Source: Verrucomicrobiota bacterium (lineage in GTDB: Bacteria > Verrucomicrobiota > Verrucomicrobiia > Chthoniobacterales > Xiphinematobacteraceae). From it: 6,333 nt of DNA. Each line of letters starts with the position of its first letter. The first letter of the stretch is position 1. The stretch covers positions 1 through 6,333 of the forward strand of contig PSRL01000156.1 in assembly GCA_003176035.1 (NCBI GenBank), written 5' to 3'. A model generated the notes under the pieces. It ran no database searches and was not told the DNA's origin. It was given only the letters and a program-made list of their open reading frames with translations. This document shows positions 1 through 5,613 of the stretch, piece by piece. The position numbers and the translations under genes were made by a program.

Positions 1-528
1 CCCTGCCAATGCGGAGGCTTCCTGGGCAATTCCCTCCTGAATGCAGCCGTCTCCCGCCAGGACAACAACGTGATGATCGAAAATACAATGCTGTGGGGTA
101 TTAAAATGGGCTTCAGCCATTTTTCCGGCAATAGCGTAGCCGACTCCATTGGCAACTCCTTGTCCCAACGGCCCTGTCGTAGCTTCCACTCCCGGCGTTT
201 CACGAAATTCGGGATGTCCTGGTGTAATGCTGTGGAGAGATCGAAATTTCTTAAGATCCTCGAGATCAATTTTAAATCCCGCAAGATGTAACCACCCATA
301 TAGAAACATACTTCCGTGGCCGGCGGAAAGGACAAATCGATCTCGATTCAACCACTTGGGATCGTCCGGATAAACTGAAAGAGCTTCGCCAAAAAGAACA
401 GCTCCTATTTCAGTAGCCCCCAGCGGAAGCCCGAGATGACCGGATTTGCAAGCCGTCACCGCATCCATTGCAAGACCACGAGCATCACGAGCCGCTATTT
501 CAAGGGATCGAACATCAAGTGATATCAT
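1..528 (-). CDS. tkt: Transketolase, N-terminal part (cut by window edge)
   Basis: This is the thiamine-diphosphate enzyme that moves two-carbon ketol units between sugar phosphates in the non-oxidative pentose phosphate pathway, in the cytosol. The 176 visible codons have no stop and cover the start of the ThDP-binding (PP) domain. Visible motifs are SGHLGLPLG with His31, SAGHGSM with His71, TGPLGQG at 118-124, and the Mg/ThDP-binding GDGCIQEG at 159-166. The family is usually about 660 residues, so roughly three quarters lies to the left of the window. The usual HPG after the first histidine reads HLG here, which I take as a lineage variant. The ATG at 528 follows the exonuclease stop by 15 bases, so the two are probably co-transcribed. 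The only Shine-Dalgarno-like bases (AAAAGAAG) touch the ATG, so the ribosome site is weak. A transketolase-like 1-deoxyxylulose-5-phosphate synthase is unlikely given the TGPLGQG and GHGSM motifs. Confidence 0.95.
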   Translation of the reverse strand, partial: MISLDVRSLEIAARDARGLAMDAVTACKSGHLGLPLGATEIGAVLFGEALSVYPDDPKWLNRDRFVLSAGHGSMFLYGWLHLAGFKIDLEDLKKFRSLHSITPGHPEFRETPGVEATTGPLGQGVANGVGYAIAGKMAEAHFNTPQHCIFDHHVVVLAGDGCIQEGIAQEASALAG

Positions 529-543
529 CTTCTTTTTATAATA

Positions 544-1467
544 CTAAGCGTCGGATGAAAAAAGCTCTTTTTGAGCTGCACCCGAACCGCCTTCGGCCTC
601 TCTTTTTACTTCCGCCAATATGGAGTTAAATTCATACCTTTCAAGCTCCTTAATCAATTGCCGAAATTGCGGGTTAATTCGCAAATCTTTCACCGGGAGA
701 GGCAGAGGCAAATCCAAATCCAGGCGAATCATCTCCCGATTCTGGAGAATACGTTCTCGCGCGACTTCCAACTTTTTTCGGAGATTCTCATTTTTGATCT
801 TTTTTAAATTTTCCAGAAGGTTGCTTACCTTTCCGTACTGTCGAATTAATTCCGTCGCTGTCTTTGGTCCAACCCCTTCCACCCCGGAGATGTTGTCAGA
901 CGCATCCCCTGTAAGTGCCAACACCTCACCAATATGCGCTGGCGGGACACCCCATTTTTTAAGGACGTCGCCCTCGCCTAATAATGCGCAAGTATCCGAT
1001 GGGGCCACAAGGTCCGCTTTGCTGGTGGAATAGACAAAGACTCCCGGCCGCACCAATTGAAGAAGGTCTTTGTCATTCGTCGCAATGTCTACTTCTATCC
1101 CAAGGGCGGCCGCAGCCTCTGTATAGCAGGCGATCAAATCATCGGCTTCCACCTCCGGGAGGCTCAGACTGGAGAGGCCAAGAAGCGGGCAAAGTTCTTG
1201 AATTAAGGGTTCTTGAAAGCGCAGGGCATCCGGCATTTCCGCTCGATGCTGCTTATACGTCGATTGCAATGCCAGTCGCCGCGTCGGCGGACCCGAATCC
1301 CAGATGACGGCTCCTAATTCCGGGCGCAAATCAACCAACATGCGGCGTATTGCTCGTACAAATCCGTAAATCGCATTAGTCGGCTCTCCTCGCGAATTCC
1401 GAAGATTTCTAATCGCATGGAAAGAACGATAGATATAGTAGTGACCGTCAATAAGGAGGATACGCAT
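544..1467 (-). CDS. Stand-alone 5'-3' exonuclease (PolI N-terminal/FEN family)
   Basis: This 307-residue protein equals in length and order the 5' nuclease domain of DNA polymerase I, with no polymerase part attached. Family members remove RNA primers and 5' flaps. The acidic metal ligands appear complete: Asp7 (LLIDGHYYIYRSFH), Asp57, Glu107-Ala-Asp109-Asp110, Asp132 and Asp134 in TNDKDLLQL, and Asp188 and Asp191 in LTGDASDN. The last motif runs into the helix-hairpin-helix GVEGVGPKTA at 195-204. The arch region has YK at 71-72 and Arg75. The C-terminus (about 290-307) is Gly/Ala/Ser-rich and looks like the remnant of a linker. The third-site aspartates are present, unlike in E. coli ExoIX (Xni), so a fully active enzyme is expected. 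The ATG at 1467 places the conserved strand directly at the N-terminus. The gene is the first recognised one of the minus-strand operon with transketolase. Whether a separate polA exists elsewhere cannot be seen here. Confidence 0.9.
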   Translation of the reverse strand: MRILLIDGHYYIYRSFHAIRNLRNSRGEPTNAIYGFVRAIRRMLVDLRPELGAVIWDSGPPTRRLALQSTYKQHRAEMPDALRFQEPLIQELCPLLGLSSLSLPEVEADDLIACYTEAAAALGIEVDIATNDKDLLQLVRPGVFVYSTSKADLVAPSDTCALLGEGDVLKKWGVPPAHIGEVLALTGDASDNISGVEGVGPKTATELIRQYGKVSNLLENLKKIKNENLRKKLEVARERILQNREMIRLDLDLPLPLPVKDLRINPQFRQLIKELERYEFNSILAEVKREAEGGSGAAQKELFSSDA

Positions 1468-1666
1468 TTTTGTTTAAAGAACCGTTGACAAGCCAGCTTT
1501 GTCGTCCGGCGAGGCCGGACCAGCTTCGCTGGTTACCACGGAATCTTTTTTCCACTACAAGCTCATAAATCGAAAATCCATAATTTTCAATCAGAGGTGC
1601 TTTAAAAAAATCCGGCAATGTCGGGTGCGTATCTTTAAGGAATCTAAAGTTCAAGAAGTACCCCAT
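1448..1666 (-). CDS. Unrecognised short reading frame upstream of the exonuclease (doubtful)
   Basis: This 72-codon frame runs from an ATG at 1666 to a stop inside the start of the exonuclease gene, a 20-base overlap. I do not recognise the product. Residues 1-40 read like ordinary protein, for example LPDFFKAPLIENYGFSIYEL. Residues 45-60 are encoded by the two hairpins and look like translated palindrome. No Shine-Dalgarno sequence precedes the ATG, and the best minus-strand promoter candidate lies inside the frame, which argues against expression as a gene. It could be the remnant of a gene whose 3' part was replaced by the palindromic element, a genuine small protein, or chance. It is recorded because it occupies an otherwise empty region. 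Confidence 0.15.
   Translation of the reverse strand: MGYFLNFRFLKDTHPTLPDFFKAPLIENYGFSIYELVVEKRFRGNQRSWSGLAGRQSWLVNGSLNKNAYPPY
1504..1533. repeat. Two abutting perfect palindromic hairpins
   Basis: GTCCGGC (1504-1510), loop GAG, GCCGGAC (1514-1520) is a perfect 7-bp inverted repeat. It is followed, sharing two bases, by ACCAGC (1519-1524), loop TTC, GCTGGT (1528-1533), a perfect 6-bp inverted repeat. On the minus strand the second hairpin contains GCGAAGC, a sequence known to fold into an unusually stable mini-hairpin. Neither hairpin has a T-run beside it, and both lie between divergent genes, so they do not look like terminators. They resemble REP-type dispersed palindromes or leader structure. 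They lie 37-66 bases upstream of the exonuclease ATG. No other copy is present in this window. Confidence 0.6.
1562..1590 (-). promoter_or_regulatory. Candidate sigma70 promoter for the exonuclease-transketolase operon
   Basis: Read on the minus strand, TTGAAA (1590-1585, five of six consensus bases) is followed after exactly 17 bases by TATGAG (1567-1562, four of six). Transcription would start near 1555 and leave a leader of roughly 88 bases that contains both hairpins at 1504-1533. The call rests on sequence match and position only. Confidence 0.35.
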
Positions 1667-1728
1667 TCACACTTGTGGTTTCTAAGAGAAGCTGGCTCTA
1701 CCTGTTAAAAGAAACCAACGAAGTTGGA

Positions 1729-1756
1729 TTGACGCTTCAGGTCAATTTCTCATACT
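1729..1756 (+). promoter_or_regulatory. Weak candidate promoter for the bamD-lptE-rsmI operon
   Basis: TTGACG (1729-1734, five of six consensus bases) is followed after 16 bases by CATACT (1751-1756, four of six). An alternative -10, TACTTT at 1753-1758, fits less well. If this promoter is used, the transcript would start only about 10 bases before the ATG at 1774. That would fit the absence of a Shine-Dalgarno sequence there and suggest near-leaderless translation. Confidence 0.25.
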
Positions 1757-1773
1757 TTGCGCTCCTCGACTCG

Positions 1774-2979
1774 ATGCAGTTACGCACCTTTCTTATTTTA
1801 GCCCTGTCGCTACTGTCCCTAGCGACACCGATGCTGCATGCCGCCACGGAAGATACTGCCTCAGCAGCTCGCACAACTTCCAAAGGGAAGGCTCCGGACC
1901 GAATCACTCAGCTGCTTACCTCAAGCACCGAGGCTGCCGTCTTACTTAGGCAAGCAATTCAAGATGAACAGTCCGGAAACATCGTCCAAGCAATCAAAGG
2001 GTACCGTTACATCGTGAAGCACTTTGTCTTTGCTCAGGAAGCCCCGCAGGCTCAATTCTTGCTTGCTAAGCTCTTCAAAAAACGAGGGAGCTTACAAAAG
2101 TCTTTCGATACTTTTCAGGCTCTCATCGCACGTTATCCGGAGGCGAAACAATTCGACGAATCCATCGCGGAACAGATCAATATCGCCAATTACTACTTGG
2201 AAAAACGAAATCAAGTTTTCTTAAATATCTTGATGTCGAATTTTGAAATAGCTCAGCATATGTACGAGAAAATCCTCGCTTCCGCTCCCTTTGGCCGCTA
2301 CGCGCCGATTGTTCAATTTAATTTGGGTCTTACTTATGAGCGTCAGGGACGCGTACAAGATGCCGTCCAAGCCTACCAAACTTTAATTGACAAGTATCCC
2401 AATAGCAGCATCGTGAGCAATGCACAATACCAAATAGCATATGTTTACATGCGAGTAGGTCTGAGAAAGAATTCCCAGGATCTTTCTGCCCTCTCTCAGG
2501 CTCAAGACTATTTTCAAGACTATACCGTACAGTACGGAAATAGCGAACATGCCGCTCAAGTACAAAAAAACCTCCGGACAATTAGCGAGAGAGAATCGGT
2601 GAATATCTACAACATCGCCAGATTTTACGACCAGAACCACAATTATCAGGCCGCCTATACATACTACAACGAAGTCGTTCGTCGCCAGCCTTCCTCGCCT
2701 CAAGCGGTTTTGGCAAAAACGCGAATTGAAGCCATTCGCAGCACACTGGGCGATGATGCGTTAAGGACGGGTCCCGATAAGGCTCAAACGGGTAAGATGG
2801 CTGCGATGCGCCGCAAAATGCAAGCGCAGGTGGAAACCCAAGGGCTCTCAGATTACGCCGGTCCCTCAAAGAAAGACGTGATTCCCGATGAACTGCCTGT
2901 CACAAAACCTAAAATGCGAACTGGTGAACGCGAGCTCCAGCCTCTCACTCCAACAGAACCAGCTCTTCCTCATCCATGA
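1774..2979 (+). CDS. bamD: BamD-like periplasmic TPR protein
   Basis: This 401-residue exported protein resembles outer-membrane assembly factor BamD, which works with BamA to insert beta-barrel proteins. An N-terminal signal peptide (about 1-23, with a hydrophobic core ending in MLHA) is followed by five or six TPR-like helix pairs between about 55 and 306, for example FNLGLTYERQGRVQDAVQAY near 180. A Pro/Lys/Arg-rich, probably disordered tail covers about 320-401. It is longer than E. coli BamD (about 245 residues). It has no cysteine at all, so it cannot be a lipoprotein as classical BamD is. The ATG at 1774 was chosen because the signal peptide starts there; upstream in-frame starts, including a GTG at 1675, would bury it. 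No clear Shine-Dalgarno sequence precedes the ATG. The stop overlaps the lptE-like start (ATGA), which supports an envelope-assembly role. A general TPR protein of the YbgF/CpoB type is the main alternative. Confidence 0.75.
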   Translation: MQLRTFLILALSLLSLATPMLHAATEDTASAARTTSKGKAPDRITQLLTSSTEAAVLLRQAIQDEQSGNIVQAIKGYRYIVKHFVFAQEAPQAQFLLAKLFKKRGSLQKSFDTFQALIARYPEAKQFDESIAEQINIANYYLEKRNQVFLNILMSNFEIAQHMYEKILASAPFGRYAPIVQFNLGLTYERQGRVQDAVQAYQTLIDKYPNSSIVSNAQYQIAYVYMRVGLRKNSQDLSALSQAQDYFQDYTVQYGNSEHAAQVQKNLRTISERESVNIYNIARFYDQNHNYQAAYTYYNEVVRRQPSSPQAVLAKTRIEAIRSTLGDDALRTGPDKAQTGKMAAMRRKMQAQVETQGLSDYAGPSKKDVIPDELPVTKPKMRTGERELQPLTPTEPALPHP

Positions 2980-3500
2980 GACAGGTCCTTTCTCTCCTGG
3001 TCGTTTTGACTCTTACCAGTTGCTATCACTTAGGCGAAATTCGCCCCACTGCAATGCGCGCCGTTCGCACGCTAGCAATCCCTACTTTTCGAAACACCAC
3101 GCTCGTTCCTCGGACGGAGGTTTTGTTGGCGAACATTACGATCCGCGCGTTTCAGACTGACGGAACCTATCGAATTGTGCCGGAGGACCAAGCTGATGCC
3201 ATTTTGCAGTGCAGATTAACCGATGTCTCACGTGCTCCCATTCTCTCATCAACCACGAACATCTTTCAAACCCAACAATTTCAGCTTCAAATACAGGTTC
3301 AATATGACGTCATTGACCGGATCACCGGCTCGGTCCTCCAATCCGGCGCTGCCACTGGCCAGACGACTTATTTCGTAGGTGCGGATCGCTTCTCCACGTT
3401 CGTCGGCACTGACTTGACATCAGATGAGAGACAGGCTCTGCCATTAGCGGGACATGCCATGGCCATTTCACTCATGAGTCAACTCACACAAGGCTGGTAA
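2976..3500 (+). CDS. lptE: LptE-family LPS-assembly lipoprotein
   Basis: This 174-residue predicted outer-membrane lipoprotein would plug and support the LptD barrel during LPS insertion. Residues 1-15 form a lipoprotein signal ending in the lipobox LTSC, with Cys16 as the lipidated residue. CYHLG directly follows, which matches the CGYHLG-type start typical of LptE and its relatives. The body continues with the beta-rich segment VRTLAIPTFRNTT and the AFQTDGTYRIV region near 60-75, as in LptE-like proteins with a secreted alpha/beta fold. The start codon overlaps the bamD-like stop by four bases (ATGA at 2976-2979) and has no Shine-Dalgarno sequence of its own, so translation is probably coupled. 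The length is close to that of E. coli LptE (about 190). The sequence is divergent, so the family call rests on lipobox, opening motif, length and neighbour. Confidence 0.8.
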   Translation: MRQVLSLLVVLTLTSCYHLGEIRPTAMRAVRTLAIPTFRNTTLVPRTEVLLANITIRAFQTDGTYRIVPEDQADAILQCRLTDVSRAPILSSTTNIFQTQQFQLQIQVQYDVIDRITGSVLQSGAATGQTTYFVGADRFSTFVGTDLTSDERQALPLAGHAMAISLMSQLTQGW

Positions 3501-3501
3501 T

Positions 3502-4209
3502 ATGCTCACCATTATTCCCACACCCATTGGGAATTTAGGCGATATCACCTTGCGAGCGATTCGATCTTTGCGGGAAGCAGATTATATCGCGGCGGAAGAC
3601 ACCAGACACGCCTCCATCCTTCTCCGACATTTGGAAATTTCCAAACCGCTTGTCAGTTTCCATGAGCATAATGAGGCTGCGCGGAGTGCGGAATTGATCG
3701 GTCGCCTGAAAAACGGTTTTCGAATTGCATTAATCAGCGATGCCGGCATGCCCGGGATTTCAGACCCTGGGAGCCGGTTAATACGCCTTTGTATCGCGGA
3801 AAATTTGTACTTCACTGTGTTACCGGGTCCTTCGGCGATATTGACCGCATTAGTCGGCTCGGGCTTTCCCACGGAAAAGTTTTATTTCGGTGGCTTTCTC
3901 CCAAATAAGTCAGGTCAACGCTGTCTGGAATTGCAGCGAGCGGTGAGTCGATCGGAAACGTCCGTTTATTTTGAATCGCCTCACCGATTAGTTAAATCTC
4001 TCACAGCCCTCGTTGAAATTGCTCCGCAAATCTTGACGTGCGTGGCCCGAGAACTCTCCAAGAAATTTGAAGAATACCACCGTGGAAGCGCAGCCGATAC
4101 CCTCAATCACTTCCTCCATCGTGCTCCCAAAGGCGAAATTGTTCTTTTAATTAGAGCGCCATCAAGGGACAACAAATCGAAAATGTCGCCTGGTGAATCT
4201 CTCGATTAG
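3502..4209 (+). CDS. rsmI: 16S rRNA (cytidine-1402-2'-O)-methyltransferase RsmI
   Basis: RsmI uses S-adenosylmethionine to methylate the 2'-OH of C1402 in the decoding centre of 16S rRNA. The tetrapyrrole-methylase fold is clear from TPIGNLGDIT (7-16), AEDTRH (31-36), SDAGMPGISDPG (79-90), VLPGPSA (106-112), FGGFLP (129-134) and ESPHRL, then RELSKKFEE and KGEIVLLI near the end. At 235 residues it has the full catalytic domain but is shorter than E. coli RsmI (286); the small C-terminal domain seems to be missing. The C-terminus ends in a charged tail after LLIRAP. The ATG at 3502 follows the lptE-like stop by one base. AAGG at 3490-3493, eight bases upstream, serves as the ribosome site inside the previous gene. 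It is the last gene of the operon, before a terminator-like hairpin. Confidence 0.97.
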   Translation: MLTIIPTPIGNLGDITLRAIRSLREADYIAAEDTRHASILLRHLEISKPLVSFHEHNEAARSAELIGRLKNGFRIALISDAGMPGISDPGSRLIRLCIAENLYFTVLPGPSAILTALVGSGFPTEKFYFGGFLPNKSGQRCLELQRAVSRSETSVYFESPHRLVKSLTALVEIAPQILTCVARELSKKFEEYHRGSAADTLNHFLHRAPKGEIVLLIRAPSRDNKSKMSPGESLD

Positions 4210-4221
4210 CCCTTATATCCT

Positions 4222-4241
4222 CTGTCCATGGCAGCTTTTTT
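4222..4241 (+). terminator. Short intrinsic terminator after rsmI
   Basis: CTGTC (4222-4226), loop CAT, GGCAG (4230-4234) forms a 5-bp stem with one G-T wobble. One base later comes a run of six T (4236-4241). It begins 12 bases after the rsmI stop, where the operon should end. The stem is short, so termination may be leaky. Its left arm overlaps the 10-base inverted repeat at 4217-4226, which could form a competing structure. Confidence 0.45.
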
Positions 4242-4314
4242 ATATAGAACATCTATCCTAAAACCTAGGGAGGCCGGCGCCAGAAGCAATTATGACAGAG
4301 GATCAGGAGCGAGG

Positions 4315-4334
4315 AGGTATCCTCTGCGATACCT
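4315..4334. repeat. 7-bp perfect hairpin in the rsmI-asd gap
   Basis: AGGTATC and GATACCT enclose a six-base loop (CTCTGC). There is no adjacent T-run on either strand, so it is not an obvious terminator. The loop and right flank repeat part of the ATCCTCTG motif seen at 4217-4224. Confidence 0.45.
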
Positions 4335-4563
4335 GACCAACTAAAGCAACACCATCCTATGGCAAAAAAGATCTCACCCAAAGGGTTGCCGCACTTTTGG
4401 AGCCAGGCTGCGTTCTGAAAGTGAGTCAATACCGTCCAAGGTAGTGCCTCATTCTGGCGCCGCGCCCGAAGAAAAAATACCATCCAAATTTGTGATCACT
4501 CCATAGGGGTTTCGCTGGAATGGCTGTAATAGCAGAAAGAATCTTATCACCGATGCACCACCC

Positions 4564-5559
4564 TTAAATCAACAATTCTGCAATTTGGACGGCGTTGAGT
4601 GCAGCTCCTTTAAGAAGCTGATCTCCGCAGACCCAAAACGCCAGTCCATTGTCCAGGGCGCAGTCCAGGCGCAATCGCCCGACTTCGCAGATATCTTTCC
4701 CTTCCACATCGAGCGGAACCGGGTAGAGAGCCGCATCCTCGAGGAGCCTGATTCCTGGAGCTTTGAGCAGCGCAGAGCGAGCGATATCGAGTGAAACCAG
4801 CTTTTCAAATTCTGCCGAAACCGCAATCGAATGCGCTCGGTAGACAGGAACGCGAACACAGGTCACAGAGGCTCGAAATTGAGGAAGGTGCATAATCCGG
4901 CGTCCTTCATTTTGCATTTTCATTTCTTCCTTGGTGTAGCCGGATTCAAGAAACGCATCGACATGCGGAATCACGTTGAAAGCAATCTGATGAGGATAGA
5001 CCCGCCTTGTAACTTCCTCGCCTTTCCCCAGGCAGCGTACTTGCTGCTCCAGCTCCTGAATCGCTTGTGCCCCGGAACCCGAAACCGCTTGATAACTCGA
5101 AGCAAAAACACGTCTGACACCAAATGCGCGATGAAGTGGATAGAGGCCCATCAGTGTGATTGCGGTTGTGCAATTCGGATTGGCTATGATCCCACGATGT
5201 TCGCGGACATCTGTTCCATTAATTTCCGGAATGACCAAAGGGACCTCCGGATCCGCTCGAAAAGCTGAGGAATTATCAATGACTATTGCGCCCGATTGGA
5301 CAGCCATCTTGGCGTACCGAAGAGAAATTTCTCCGTTCGCACTAAAAAGAGCAAAATCAACGTCTTCAAAAGCTTTCTCATTTAATTCTTGAACCTTAAG
5401 TGTCTGATTTTCAAATTGTAAAAACCTCCCAACTGACCGCGAAGACGCTAATAATGTCAACTTGGAAATAGGGAAACGTCGCCGCTCCAAAACCCGAATG
5501 ATCTCCAACCCCACCGCCCCAGTGGCTCCTACAATCGCCACGTGAAATGTTTTCCTCAT
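4564..5559 (-). CDS. asd: Aspartate-semialdehyde dehydrogenase
   Basis: This NADP-dependent enzyme reduces aspartyl phosphate to aspartate semialdehyde, the branch point to lysine/diaminopimelate, threonine and methionine. From the ATG at 5559 it is 331 residues, normal for the family. Visible motifs are the Rossmann loop VGATGAVG (10-17), SSR at 39-41, DNSSAFR (95-101), the catalytic Cys130 in ANPNCTT, YQAVSGSG with Gln157, NVIPH at 195-199, EEMKM with Glu212 and Lys214, and RVPVYRAHS with Arg236 and His243. All expected active-site residues are present. An in-frame TTG at 5571 would add four residues (MQAK), but the ATG places the beta strand at the usual distance from the N-terminus. The gene is divergent from the L,D-transpeptidase with a 54-base gap, and convergent with the rsmI operon. 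No clear terminator follows its stop. Confidence 0.97.
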   Translation of the reverse strand: MRKTFHVAIVGATGAVGLEIIRVLERRRFPISKLTLLASSRSVGRFLQFENQTLKVQELNEKAFEDVDFALFSANGEISLRYAKMAVQSGAIVIDNSSAFRADPEVPLVIPEINGTDVREHRGIIANPNCTTAITLMGLYPLHRAFGVRRVFASSYQAVSGSGAQAIQELEQQVRCLGKGEEVTRRVYPHQIAFNVIPHVDAFLESGYTKEEMKMQNEGRRIMHLPQFRASVTCVRVPVYRAHSIAVSAEFEKLVSLDIARSALLKAPGIRLLEDAALYPVPLDVEGKDICEVGRLRLDCALDNGLAFWVCGDQLLKGAALNAVQIAELLI

Positions 5560-5613
5560 CTTTGCTTGCAAAAATAATCTAATGAGATGGCCCGCGAAAG
5601 GTATTTTTCTTTG

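Larger units (their letters stand above)
1468..1773. other. Divergent intergenic region between the two operons
   Basis: This 306-base stretch separates the leftward exonuclease operon from the rightward bamD-like operon, so it should hold promoters for both. I see a good sigma70-like match on the minus strand (1562-1590), a weaker one on the plus strand (1729-1756), two strong abutting hairpins (1504-1533) and an inverted 9-mer pair, AGCCAGCTT at 1491-1499 and AAGCTGGCT at 1689-1697. A minus-strand open frame of 72 codons (1448-1666) fills part of it and is listed separately. On the plus strand the bamD frame stays open upstream to a GTG at 1675, but that extension precedes a clear signal peptide and is not believed. 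No tRNA or known ncRNA is recognised. Confidence 0.7.
4210..4563. other. 354-base convergent intergenic region without a convincing gene
   Basis: This stretch lies between the stops of rsmI and asd. It contains the rsmI terminator and three inverted repeats: ATCCTCTGTC (4217-4226) with GACAGAGGAT (4294-4303), CGGCGCCAGAA (4275-4285) with TTCTGGCGCCG (4452-4462), and AGGTATC (4315-4321) with GATACCT (4328-4334). A minus-strand open frame (4483 to 4265) is rich in Trp and Cys, has no ribosome site and resembles no family I know. A second minus-strand frame just after asd reads GDKILSAITAIPAKPLWSDH and soon stops. Either could be a gene remnant. I see no tRNA, tmRNA, SRP RNA or RNase P RNA signature. 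Confidence 0.6.

Noticed and set aside
1675..1773. Upstream extension of the bamD-like frame to a GTG at 1675
   Set aside because: It would put 33 residues in front of a clear signal peptide and has no ribosome site; the ATG at 1774 explains the protein better.
4294..4335. Resemblance of the minus strand (GGTCAGG near a hairpin) to SRP RNA
   Set aside because: The conserved GGAAGCAGC-type tetraloop region is absent and the match is limited to a few bases.
4364..4386. Minus-strand terminator for asd (ACCC, loop TTT, GGGT and a later T-run)
   Set aside because: The stem is only 4 bp, the T-run is six bases away, and it lies about 180 bases after the asd stop.
4265..4483. Minus-strand 72-codon frame in the rsmI-asd gap as a gene
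   Set aside because: It is rich in Trp and Cys, has no ribosome site and no recognisable motif; it looks like a chance open frame.
5560..5571. TTG start for asd
   Set aside because: It adds only MQAK before the conserved N-terminus, and an ATG is available at 5559.
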